A DNA stretch of 5,799 nt, taken from Burkholderiales bacterium (lineage in GTDB: Bacteria; Pseudomonadota; Gammaproteobacteria; Burkholderiales; Burkholderiaceae_C). How positions within the stretch are numbered: position 1 is the stretch's first letter; every line of letters starts with the position of its first letter. The translations under genes and the position numbers were made by a program. The DNA lies in assembly GCA_005786815.1 (NCBI GenBank), contig SYDB01000112.1, positions 1 through 5,799 on the forward strand. Direction: 5' to 3'. Below are positions 1 through 5,799 of this stretch, in pieces. The notes below the pieces were generated by a model. The model was not told the DNA's origin and did no database searches. It saw nothing but the letters and a program-made list of their open reading frames with translations.

Positions 1-114
1 AAAGTGGACACTCTGCCAGAGTACAAAGACCCCACCGCTTTGGCATTGATGCGGCAAGTGAAACAAGCACTCGATCCTCTGGGAATTTTGAATCCGGGTC
101 GCGTAGTGCGCTAG
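1..114 (+). CDS. FAD-linked oxidase / GlcD-type dehydrogenase, C-terminal end only (partial)
   Basis: Frame 1 is open from the window edge to a TAG at 112-114 and gives 37 residues ending in 'LDPLGILNPGRVVR'. A closing segment of the form 'ALDPxxILNPGKV' is characteristic of the C-terminal domain of FAD-binding oxidase/transferase type 4 flavoproteins: the glycolate oxidase subunit GlcD, D-lactate dehydrogenase and D-2-hydroxyglutarate dehydrogenase group. These enzymes oxidise 2-hydroxy acids with FAD. The visible tail includes 'PTALALMRQVKQALDP', a typical helix before this motif. The FAD-binding domain lies outside the window, so the substrate cannot be told. It reads in the same direction as thyA, 67 bases upstream. 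No convincing terminator hairpin lies in the gap, so read-through into thyA is possible. Confidence 0.8.
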   Translation, partial: KVDTLPEYKDPTALALMRQVKQALDPLGILNPGRVVR

Positions 115-181
115 TTTGGCCGCATCGGATGTTCGAGACAAAGTGTTTAAACTTCACTACTTATGGAAAAACTGAATCGTT

Positions 182-1009
182 ATGCGCCCCATCAGAAGCC
201 AATATGAAGATTTCATGCGCCATGTTTATACCCATGGCGTTGCCAAAACCGACCGCACGGGTACTGGAACTCGAAGCGTGTTTGGACACCAAATGCGCTT
301 TGATTTGAACGAAGGCTTTCCTTTAGTCACCACCAAAAAAGTGCATCTGCGCTCCATCATCCAAGAGTTGCTGTGGTTCTTAACGGGTTCTAGCAATAAC
401 AATTGGTTGAAAGAACGTGGCGTCAGCATTTGGGACGAATGGGCACGAGAAGATGGCGACTTAGGCCCTGTGTATGGCGTGCAATGGCGCAGTTGGCCTG
501 CCCCTGATGGCGGACACATTGACCAAATATCGGAGTTGATCCAAACCCTCAAAACCAATCCAGACTCACGACGCATGATCGTCAGCGCTTGGAATGTCGC
601 TGAACTCAGCAAGATGGCCCTGATGCCTTGCCATGCGTTTTTTCAGTTTTATGTGGCACCCGCACAAAATGCAGGGGAGAAAGGCCGCTTGAGTTGCCAG
701 TTGTACCAACGCAGCGCCGATATTTTTCTAGGCGTACCTTTCAATATTGCAAGTTACGCTTTGCTGACGCATATGTTGGCCCAGCAATGCAATTTAGACG
801 TAGGCGACTTCATTTGGACGGGCGGAGATTGCCATATTTATAGCAACCACCACGAACAAGTGGAGTTGCAACTCAGTCGCGATCCCTACGCCTACCCCAC
901 TCTGCACATAGCGCGTCAACCTGCTTCTATTTTTGAATACGAATTTGAAGACTTTGAAGTGCGCGATTACCAATGCCACGGTGCCATCAAAGCACCTGTC
1001 GCGGTGTAA
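182..1009 (+). CDS. thyA: Thymidylate synthase
   Basis: This cytosolic enzyme methylates dUMP to dTMP with 5,10-methylene-tetrahydrofolate and releases dihydrofolate. The 275-residue product follows the E. coli ThyA pattern throughout. 'DRTGTGT' holds the phosphate-binding Arg25. 'PDSRR' (Arg130/131) comes from the partner subunit of the dimer. The catalytic nucleophile is Cys150 in '[11 protein letters not shown]'. '[15 protein letters not shown]' carries Arg177 and Asp180, 'PFNIASY' carries Asn188, and 'CHIYSNH' carries His218 and Tyr220. The C-terminus 'IKAPVAV' closes over the active site. It is 11 residues longer than the 264-residue E. coli enzyme: about four at the N-terminus and about seven inserted at 159-168, just before 'LSCQLY'. 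The ATG at 182 has only a weak, distant purine stretch (GGA at 165-167) as a ribosome site. The 67-base upstream gap (115-181) shows no strong sigma-70 promoter by eye, only a GTTTAAAC palindrome at 145-152. folA starts on its stop codon. Confidence 0.97.
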   Translation: MRPIRSQYEDFMRHVYTHGVAKTDRTGTGTRSVFGHQMRFDLNEGFPLVTTKKVHLRSIIQELLWFLTGSSNNNWLKERGVSIWDEWAREDGDLGPVYGVQWRSWPAPDGGHIDQISELIQTLKTNPDSRRMIVSAWNVAELSKMALMPCHAFFQFYVAPAQNAGEKGRLSCQLYQRSADIFLGVPFNIASYALLTHMLAQQCNLDVGDFIWTGGDCHIYSNHHEQVELQLSRDPYAYPTLHIARQPASIFEYEFEDFEVRDYQCHGAIKAPVAV

Positions 1010-1506
1010 TGCCGCTGCACATGATTTATGCGCGTGCGCGCAACGGTGTTATCGGAAAACAAGGCCAACTGCCTTGGCACTTACCTGAAGACTTGGCACA
1101 TTTCAAACGCACCACGCTCGGCCAGCCTGTGGTGATGGGGCGCGTGACTTGGGAATCTTTGCCTGAGAAATTTCGTCCACTGCCAGGTCGCAGCAATGTA
1201 GTGGTATCTAGGCGATCATCTTTCTCAGCGCCTGGCGCGCAAGTGGTCGCATCTTTAGAAGAAGCCATGGCGTTGTTTCCACCTACCGAAGTCATTTGGT
1301 TGATCGGAGGTGCGCAACTCTACGCGCAAGGCTTGTCAAATGCATCACAAATTGTTGTCACCGAAATCGATGCAGACTATGAGGGAGATGCTTATGCGCC
1401 ATCTCTTTTACCGAGTGATTGGATTGAAACGCAAAGAACCTCTCATGTATCTGCACAAGGTCTGACCTATCACTTGGTGACCTTGCAGAAAATAAATACA
1501 CACTGA
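1009..1506 (+). CDS. folA: Dihydrofolate reductase
   Basis: This enzyme reduces dihydrofolate to tetrahydrofolate with NADPH, regenerating the cofactor that ThyA oxidises; it is the trimethoprim target. The 165-residue product shows the whole family pattern. 'NGVIG' and 'LPWHLPEDLAHFKR' hold the substrate carboxylate Asp28 (E. coli Asp27). 'VVMGRVTWES' is the NADPH-binding segment, and 'RPLPGRSN' holds the folate-glutamate-binding Arg61 (E. coli Arg57). 'LIGGAQLY' (98-105) is the second NADPH loop, and Thr118 lies in 'VTEID'. The ATG at 1009 is preferred because it overlaps the thyA stop in TAATG and gives an N-terminus of family length. The frame is open to an ATG at 973, but those 12 residues lie inside the thyA coding end and match nothing. 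An ATG at 1021 would trim the first beta strand. There is no good Shine-Dalgarno, which fits translational coupling to thyA. Tyr7 replaces E. coli Ala6, as I recall in related Burkholderiales. It stops with TGA. Confidence 0.96.
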   Translation: MPLHMIYARARNGVIGKQGQLPWHLPEDLAHFKRTTLGQPVVMGRVTWESLPEKFRPLPGRSNVVVSRRSSFSAPGAQVVASLEEAMALFPPTEVIWLIGGAQLYAQGLSNASQIVVTEIDADYEGDAYAPSLLPSDWIETQRTSHVSAQGLTYHLVTLQKINTH

Positions 1507-1508
1507 CT

Positions 1509-2228
1509 ATGAAACTTGCCACCTGGAATGTGAACTCTTTAACCGTGCGACTACCGCAGGTACTCGATTGGTTAGAGACGCAAAAATCAGAGGGTGGTAT
1601 CGATGTGTTGGCACTACAAGAAACCAAAACTACCGACGATAAATTTCCACGCGAAGCCATTGAATCCGCCGGCTACCAAGTCGCTTTTTTTGGACAAAAA
1701 ACTTATAACGGCGTGGCATTGATTGCAAAGCATCCGATTGAAGCGGTTGTCCACAACATTCCTAATTTTGAAGATGAGATGGCGCGCGTGATCAGTGCCA
1801 CCGTCAACGGTATTCGCGTAGTTGGCGCTTATTTTCCTAATGGTCAAGCACCTGAAAGCGACAAGTTTGTTTACAAAATGAACTGGCTCACCGCTTTAAC
1901 CCAGTGGCTTCAAACTGAAATGCGCACGCACCCAAAATTAGTTTTGATGGGCGACTTCAATATCACTTGGGACGATGCAGATGTATGGGACCCATTAGCC
2001 CTAGCCGACACTATCCATTGCACCAAGGAAGAGCGCGCCCATTTCAAAGCATTGCTAGATTTAGGAATGGTTGATGCGTTTAGGTTGTTTGAGCAAGCCG
2101 ATAAAAGCTACTCATGGTGGGACTACCGCGAATTTGCATTTCGCCGTAACCGTGGCTTGCGTATCGACCATATCTTGGTCTCCCATACATTGAAAGACCA
2201 AGTTACAGCTTGCGTGATTGATAAGTGA
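1509..2228 (+). CDS. xthA: Exodeoxyribonuclease III, cut short by an in-frame TGA
   Basis: Exonuclease III is a Mg2+-dependent AP endonuclease and 3'-5' exonuclease of base excision repair, in the endonuclease/exonuclease/phosphatase fold. The 239 residues before the TGA show 'MKLATWNVNSL' (Asn7), 'LALQETK' (metal ligand Glu38), 'GAYFPNG' (Tyr108), 'MGDFNI' (Asp149, Asn151), 'YSWWDYR' and 'RIDHILVS' (Asp220). The final family element, the catalytic Asp-His of 'PSDHxPV' on the last strand, is absent from this product. It is encoded in the same frame right after the TGA, up to a TAA at 2283-2285, which would give 258 codons, the normal length of beta-proteobacterial homologues. As written, the product should be inactive. 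A nonsense mutation, a sequence error or stop read-through could each explain it. The ATG lies two bases after the folA stop with no clear Shine-Dalgarno, so it is probably the last gene of the thyA-folA-xth unit. Confidence 0.9.
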   Translation: MKLATWNVNSLTVRLPQVLDWLETQKSEGGIDVLALQETKTTDDKFPREAIESAGYQVAFFGQKTYNGVALIAKHPIEAVVHNIPNFEDEMARVISATVNGIRVVGAYFPNGQAPESDKFVYKMNWLTALTQWLQTEMRTHPKLVLMGDFNITWDDADVWDPLALADTIHCTKEERAHFKALLDLGMVDAFRLFEQADKSYSWWDYREFAFRRNRGLRIDHILVSHTLKDQVTACVIDK

Positions 2229-2285
2229 CCTAGAAAAAATGAGCGTCCTAGTGATCACACGCCCGTCGTGGTGACGCTCAGTTAA
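2226..2285 (+). other. In-frame TGA and the displaced C-terminal tail of exonuclease III
   Basis: TGA at 2226-2228 is followed without frame change by 18 sense codons and TAA at 2283-2285. The translation 'PRKNERPSDHTPVVVTLS' is the expected end of an exonuclease III. It holds the catalytic Asp-His pair (codons 249 and 250 of the joined frame), corresponding to E. coli Asp258/His259. Because the frame is kept on both sides, the lesion is a substitution and not an indel. One base change from CGA, AGA, GGA, TCA, TTA, TGG, TGT or TGC would produce it. The TAA lies four bases from the ntrC stop on the other strand. Confidence 0.85.
2234..2280 (-). terminator. Probable intrinsic terminator of ntrC, inside the xth 3' end
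   Basis: On the minus strand a perfect 8-base stem, TGAGCGTC (2280-2273) pairing with GACGCTCA (2247-2240), is followed directly by six T (2239-2234). It begins nine bases after the ntrC TAA, the expected place. The 25-base loop is large but can form an inner 4-base-pair helix (cgtg 2270-2267 with cacg 2261-2258) and contains the palindrome GTGATCAC (2251-2258). On the plus strand the A-run precedes the hairpin, so it would work only for leftward transcription. The same bases encode the displaced exonuclease III tail, so the inverted repeat could be partly accidental. Confidence 0.5.
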
Positions 2286-2289
2286 ACGA

Positions 2290-3813
2290 TTACTCTTGAA
2301 TCCCTAGTTCTTGAATTTTGCGGGTGATCGTGTTGCGACCGATACCTAGTTTTTGCGCCGCTTCGATTCGGCGGCCGCGGGTGCTAGCCAAAGCCGTTTG
2401 AATCAGCCGAGCTTCGACACGATTCACCATAGCGTCCCACACATCGGTTCGTCCCGCCACCAATAGGCTCATAGCTTCGGCTTCAAAACCTTGTTCCCAG
2501 TCAGCGCCCGGCAAATTAAGCACTACGGGAGACGCTATGGATTTAGAACTTGCTAATTGCGTTTCATCTTCAATCGCATGTGCGCTTGTTGTAACGTCTT
2601 CCAAGACATGTTGCGCCATAGGGCCTGATTCATTGGCAAGCCCTAACACCTCTGGCGGCAAATCTTTGGGCTCAATCACTTGGGCCGGTGCCATCACGGT
2701 GAGCCAATGGCAAATATTTTCGAGCTGGCGTACGTTTCCAGGGAAATTGAAAATATTTATCCGCGATTGCGCTGCATCCGAAATGCGCTTAGGTTCCACA
2801 CCTAATTGCTGGGCACTTTGCTGTAAGAAATGGCGCGTCAATGTAGGGACGTCTTCTCTGCGTTCGCGAAGCGCGGGCAAGCGCAAACGAATGACGTTTA
2901 AGCGGTGGAATAAATCTTCGCGAAAGGCACCTTCTTTGACGCGTTTTTCAAGGTCTTGGTGGGTGGCAGCAATCACGCGCACATTGGCTTTGATGGCACT
3001 GTGTCCGCCAACACGGTAGAAGTTGCCGTCACTGAGCACACGCAATAAACGGGTTTGCAAGTCGAACGGCATGTCACCAATTTCGTCTAGGAATAGTGTG
3101 CCGCCCTCGGCTTGTTCAAAACGCCCTCTTCTGGTGGCTTGAGCGCCTGTGAATGCACCGCGTTCGTGCCCAAACAATTCACTTTCAAGCAAATCTTTGG
3201 GAATAGCCGCCGTGTTGATAGCGACAAAAGGACCTTTGGTTCCGGTGTCACCGCGCGGTGAATGTTTGTGCAGAGCACGCGCTACAAGTTCTTTGCCGGA
3301 ACCGCTTTCCCCCGTGATCATCACTGTGACATGGCTTTGGCTTAAACGCCCAATCGCGCGAAATACATCTTGCATCGCGGGTGCTTGGCCCAGCATTTCT
3401 GGCGTGGCATCTTGCAAATCACTTTGCGCTTGTTCGCGCTGGCTCTCATCTACCGCACGGCGAATTAATTCGACAGCTTTGGGTAGATCAAAAGGTTTGG
3501 GAAGGTATTCAAACGCACCGCCTTGGAAAGCAGACACCGCACTGTCTAAATCTGAAAACGCCGTCATGATAATGACGGGCAACATGGGCATGCGTTCTTT
3601 GACTTTGGTCAATAAGTCCAAGCCAGAACCACCGGGCATACGGATATCGCTGACCAAAATTTGTGGCAATTCATCTTCGCTCGCTTGACTTAAGGCTTGC
3701 AATACTTCACGCGGTGACGTGAAACTTCGAGTTGGCAAGTTTTCGCGCAACAGTGCCTTCTCCAGCACAAAGCGGATTGACTGGTCGTCATCAACTATCC
3801 AAATCGGTTTCAT
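2290..3813 (-). CDS. ntrC: Nitrogen regulation response regulator NtrC (sigma-54 activator)
   Basis: This is the DNA-binding response regulator that, once phosphorylated by NtrB under nitrogen limitation, oligomerises and uses ATP to open sigma-54 promoters such as those of glnA. With the start used here it has 507 residues. The receiver (1-120) has acidic residues in 'VDDD', phosphoacceptor Asp56 in 'VSDIRMPG', Thr84 in 'IIMTAFSD' and Lys106 in 'LPKPF'. The AAA+ domain has Walker A 'GESGSGKE' (168-175), the sigma-54 contact loop 'GAFTGA' (219-224), Walker B 'GGTLFLDE' (237-244), arginines in 'FREDLFHR' (298-304) and '[11 protein letters not shown]'. A Fis-type helix-turn-helix lies at about 481-503. 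The linker between AAA+ and HTH (about 391-450) is long, which explains the excess over the 469-residue E. coli protein. The frame is open to a TTG at 3837 overlapping the ntrB stop. The ATG at 3813 is preferred because '[10 protein letters not shown]' matches the family N-terminus. A weak GAAAG lies 10 bases upstream. Confidence 0.95.
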   Translation of the reverse strand: MKPIWIVDDDQSIRFVLEKALLRENLPTRSFTSPREVLQALSQASEDELPQILVSDIRMPGGSGLDLLTKVKERMPMLPVIIMTAFSDLDSAVSAFQGGAFEYLPKPFDLPKAVELIRRAVDESQREQAQSDLQDATPEMLGQAPAMQDVFRAIGRLSQSHVTVMITGESGSGKELVARALHKHSPRGDTGTKGPFVAINTAAIPKDLLESELFGHERGAFTGAQATRRGRFEQAEGGTLFLDEIGDMPFDLQTRLLRVLSDGNFYRVGGHSAIKANVRVIAATHQDLEKRVKEGAFREDLFHRLNVIRLRLPALRERREDVPTLTRHFLQQSAQQLGVEPKRISDAAQSRINIFNFPGNVRQLENICHWLTVMAPAQVIEPKDLPPEVLGLANESGPMAQHVLEDVTTSAHAIEDETQLASSKSIASPVVLNLPGADWEQGFEAEAMSLLVAGRTDVWDAMVNRVEARLIQTALASTRGRRIEAAQKLGIGRNTITRKIQELGIQE

Positions 3814-3833
3814 TTCAACGCTACTTTCTTTTT

Positions 3834-4892
3834 TCAAGCCAAGGGAATCACGATTTTGAAATCTGTTCGCCCTGGCTCGCTGTCACACTCAATCAATCCA
3901 TGGTGTTGCTGGATGAAGGTTTGGGCCAAATTCAGCCCTAATCCCGATCCACCGTCTCGGCCGGATACCAGCGGGAAAAACAAGCGGTCCTTGATTTCTT
4001 CTGGGACACCCGGTCCGTTGTCTATGACATGCAATTCCAGTGCCAACCTATAGCGGTTTTTGCCAAAAGTTACTTGTCGGTTGATACGCGTTTTGAGGAC
4101 AATTTGCGCGTCTCCAGACACAACCCGCTCTGACAGCGCATGGGCTGCGTTGTGCACGATATTGAGCACAGCTTGAATCAGCTGTTCACGATCGCCCCGA
4201 ATTTCAGGAATAGAGATGTCGTAGTCGCGCACCACTTTCAGACCACGCGGAAACTCAGCCAGCACCAAGGAGCGCACACGCTCGCACACCTCGTGAATAT
4301 TCACATCCCCCACCACATGCGGGCGACGGTGCGGCGCCAAAAGACGGTCAACCAATAACTGCAAGCGATCTGCTTCATGCACGATAACCTGGGTGTATTC
4401 CACCAAGTCGCGACCTGCCACTTCCATTTGCAGCAACTGGGCAGCACCACGAATTCCTCCGAGCGGGTTCTTAATTTCGTGGGCTAAGTTGCGAATGAGT
4501 TCTTTATTGGCCTGCGCTTGGTCAATCAAGCGGTCTTCACGCTCTAGACGCGCCTGCTGTTCGAGTGGCAGCAACTCAACCAATACTTCGTTGTCGTTGT
4601 CCGTAGGAGCAACGATCACATGCACGGGCAAGGGCTCCGTCAAAGGTCTACGCAAATGGGCGTCATAGCGCATCACGGCAAAGGCGTTACTTTGGGCACC
4701 CTTTAAAACACTTTCAAAACCCGCTGGCTTGAGAAAGTGTTGTGACAACGAGTCACCCACGATATGGCGTTTCGATACGCCCAACACATCCTCTAGGGCG
4801 GAGTTCGCAAAAACCACTTTGCCATCAACGCGGACTACTGCGACCAAGGTAGCCAATAAGTCAAAAGCTTGGGTGTAGGGATGCGTACTCAT
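3834..4892 (-). CDS. ntrB: Nitrogen regulation sensor histidine kinase NtrB
   Basis: NtrB is the cytosolic kinase/phosphatase partner of NtrC; in the family its activity is switched by the PII protein according to glutamine supply. The 352 residues (E. coli 349) comprise an N-terminal PAS domain (about 9-110, 'VVRVDGKVVFANSALEDVLG'), a dimerisation/phosphotransfer segment with the H-box 'NLAHEIKNPLGG' (His138), and an ATPase domain. The ATPase domain has an N-box 'LNIVHNAAHAL' (Asn248), a D-box 'VIDNGPGVPEE' (Asp291), an F-region 'LFFPLVSGRD' and a G-box 'GSGLGLNLAQ'. No membrane segment is visible. The ATG at 4892 is secure because an in-frame TAA lies two codons upstream (4898-4896) and the next internal Met is residue 74. 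The upstream bases are almost all pyrimidine, so no Shine-Dalgarno is available. It sits downstream of the glnA terminator and 20 bases before ntrC, pointing to a shared ntrBC transcript. Confidence 0.95.
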   Translation of the reverse strand: MSTHPYTQAFDLLATLVAVVRVDGKVVFANSALEDVLGVSKRHIVGDSLSQHFLKPAGFESVLKGAQSNAFAVMRYDAHLRRPLTEPLPVHVIVAPTDNDNEVLVELLPLEQQARLEREDRLIDQAQANKELIRNLAHEIKNPLGGIRGAAQLLQMEVAGRDLVEYTQVIVHEADRLQLLVDRLLAPHRRPHVVGDVNIHEVCERVRSLVLAEFPRGLKVVRDYDISIPEIRGDREQLIQAVLNIVHNAAHALSERVVSGDAQIVLKTRINRQVTFGKNRYRLALELHVIDNGPGVPEEIKDRLFFPLVSGRDGGSGLGLNLAQTFIQQHHGLIECDSEPGRTDFKIVIPLA

Positions 4893-4910
4893 GTTTTAAA
4901 AAGAAAGGGG

Positions 4911-4936
4911 AAAAAAAAGGACGGCATGCGCCGTCC
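4911..4936 (-). terminator. Intrinsic terminator between glnA and ntrB
   Basis: Reading leftward, a perfect GC-rich 7-base-pair stem, GGACGGC (4936-4930) with GCCGTCC (4925-4919), closes a four-base loop and runs straight into eight T (4918-4911). It lies 26 bases after the glnA TAA. This is a textbook rho-independent terminator for glnA. A weaker 5-base-pair hairpin (gcaac 4944-4948 with gttgc 4952-4956) sits just upstream and lacks a T-run. The ntrB start is only 18 bases beyond the T-run, so any glnA-initiated ntrBC message must pass through it. An equivalent glnA terminator before glnL is known in enteric bacteria. Confidence 0.9.
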
Positions 4937-4962
4937 CTTCTATGCAACAGCGTTGCGACCGA

Positions 4963-5799
4963 TTACAGAGAGTAATACATGTCGTATTCAACAGGATGCA
5001 CGGCCTGGCGGAAGCGTGTGACTTCTTGCATTTTGAGTTCGATGTATGCATCGATCATGCTGTCAGTGAACACACCACCTTTAGTCAAGAACGCACGGTC
5101 TTTGTCCAAATACTCCAAAGCTTGGTCCAAGCTGTGGCACACGGTGGGCACCAACGCGTCTTCCTCCGGTGGCAAGTGGTAAAGGTCTTTGGTAGCAGCT
5201 TCACCGGGGTGAATTTTGTTTTCGATACCGTCCAAACCAGCCATCAGCAAAGCTGAGAAGCAGAGGTATGGGTTAGCCATTGGATCTGGGAAACGTGCCT
5301 CGATACGACGGCCTTTGTCAGACGCTACGTGAGGAATACGGATCGACGCAGAACGGTTACGGCTCGAATATGCCAACTTCACAGGCGCTTCGAAACCAGG
5401 CACCAAACGCTTGTAGCTGTTGGTAGTGGGGTTGGTGATCGCATTCAAAGCACGTGCGTGCTTGATGATGCCGCCGATGTAAAACAAAGCGGTATCGCTC
5501 AAACCAGCATAGCCTTTGCCCGCAAACAGGTTTTTCCCGTCTTTCCAGATGGACTGGTGAACGTGCATGCCAGAACCGTTGTCACCGACCAAAGGCTTGG
5601 GCATGAAAGTAGCTGTCTTGCCGTAGGCATTGGCCACGTTCCAAACCACATACTTCAATGTCTGAGTCCAGTCAGCGCGGTGCACCAAGGTACTGAAGCG
5701 TGTGCCGATTTCGTTTTGACCTGCGCCAGCCACTTCGTGGTGGAACACTTCAACAGGAATGCCCATGCCTTCGAGAATCAAAGACATTTCGGCGCGCAT
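4963..5799 (-). CDS. glnA: Glutamine synthetase type I, C-terminal 278 residues (partial)
   Basis: Glutamine synthetase makes glutamine from glutamate, ammonia and ATP as a cytosolic dodecamer; it is the main ammonium assimilation enzyme. Only the C-terminal part is present. By comparison with the 469-residue E. coli enzyme, about 190 N-terminal residues lie beyond the window, so the Met at the edge is internal. Motifs by fragment position are '[11 protein letters not shown]' (metal-binding glutamate region, 20-30), 'KTATFMPKP' (61-69), '[10 protein letters not shown]' (metal-binding His, 72-81), '[17 protein letters not shown]' (flap loop with its glutamate, 123-139), '[12 protein letters not shown]' (145-156) and 'RIEARFPDP' (165-173). 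Tyr207 in 'DLYHLPPEE' matches the adenylylation site, E. coli Tyr397, so the enzyme belongs to the GSI-beta class controlled by the adenylyltransferase GlnE. The protein ends 'EYDMYYSL' and stops with TAA. The promoter, where NtrC would be expected to bind, is off the window. Confidence 0.97.
   Translation of the reverse strand: MRAEMSLILEGMGIPVEVFHHEVAGAGQNEIGTRFSTLVHRADWTQTLKYVVWNVANAYGKTATFMPKPLVGDNGSGMHVHQSIWKDGKNLFAGKGYAGLSDTALFYIGGIIKHARALNAITNPTTNSYKRLVPGFEAPVKLAYSSRNRSASIRIPHVASDKGRRIEARFPDPMANPYLCFSALLMAGLDGIENKIHPGEAATKDLYHLPPEEDALVPTVCHSLDQALEYLDKDRAFLTKGGVFTDSMIDAYIELKMQEVTRFRQAVHPVEYDMYYSL

Noticed and set aside
145..152. GTTTAAAC palindrome before thyA as a possible operator
   Set aside because: A single 8-base palindrome with no extended symmetry or second copy is not enough to call a binding site.
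135..163. Possible sigma-70 promoter before thyA (GAGACA at 135-140 and TACTTA at 158-163, 17-base spacing)
   Set aside because: The -35 matches only four of six bases and the -10 match is poor; this is no better than chance in a 67-base gap.
973..1008. Upstream ATG at 973 as the folA start
   Set aside because: It would add 12 residues encoded inside the thyA coding end that match nothing in the DHFR family; the ATG at 1009 gives the normal N-terminus.
2226..2280. TGA followed 12 bases later by a hairpin, suggesting a selenocysteine codon with a SECIS element in xth
   Set aside because: No selenocysteine exonuclease III is known to me and the TGA position is not a catalytic residue. The hairpin with its minus-strand T-run is better explained as the ntrC terminator.
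2537..3019. 160-codon plus-strand open frame opposite ntrC
   Set aside because: It lies entirely antisense to the well-supported ntrC AAA+ and linker region and its translation shows no recognisable domain; it is a shadow frame.
3149..3688. 179-codon plus-strand open frame opposite ntrC
   Set aside because: It is antisense to the conserved receiver and Walker A region; low-complexity Ser/Arg-rich translation and no family features.
4430..4446. Sequence resembling a minus-strand sigma-54 site (GGTGC...TTGCA) inside ntrB
   Set aside because: It lacks the proper TGGCAC element and spacing, and it lies within coding sequence for the conserved region after the H-box of NtrB.

Overview
The window is ordinary chromosomal DNA from a Gram-negative proteobacterium. 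The ThyA, FolA, Xth, NtrB/NtrC and GlnA sequences are closest in style to those of Betaproteobacteria, most likely Burkholderiales and perhaps a Comamonadaceae relative. This comes from remembered family sequences (for example FolA beginning with an 'MIYARARNGVIG' segment), not from a search. Base composition looks roughly balanced. I see no mobile element, CRISPR array, tRNA, rRNA or foreign-looking island, and no stretch over 300 bases without a gene.

The left half reads rightward. It starts with the last 37 codons of an FAD-linked oxidase (1-114). After a 67-base gap comes a tightly packed folate/DNA gene set: thyA (thymidylate synthase, 182-1009), folA (dihydrofolate reductase, 1009-1506, start overlapping the thyA stop by one base) and xth (exonuclease III, from 1509, two bases after folA). 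ThyA uses methylene-tetrahydrofolate to make dTMP and releases dihydrofolate, which FolA reduces, so the first two genes form one metabolic cycle. Xth is a DNA repair nuclease.

The right half reads leftward and is the nitrogen-control set glnA (partial, 5799-4963), ntrB (4892-3834) and ntrC (3813-2290). Glutamine synthetase is separated from the two-component pair by a clear intrinsic terminator (4911-4936), so ntrBC probably receives partial read-through from glnA transcription. NtrB (PAS plus histidine kinase) would phosphorylate NtrC, a sigma-54 activator.

The most notable observation is at the convergent junction. The xth frame is cut by a single in-frame TGA (2226-2228). The next 18 codons, still in frame, encode the missing conserved C-terminus with the catalytic 'SDH' motif and end in TAA at 2283-2285. 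The same bases also form a hairpin followed by a T-run on the minus strand, placed as the ntrC terminator. I found no evidence for an undescribed multi-gene system.
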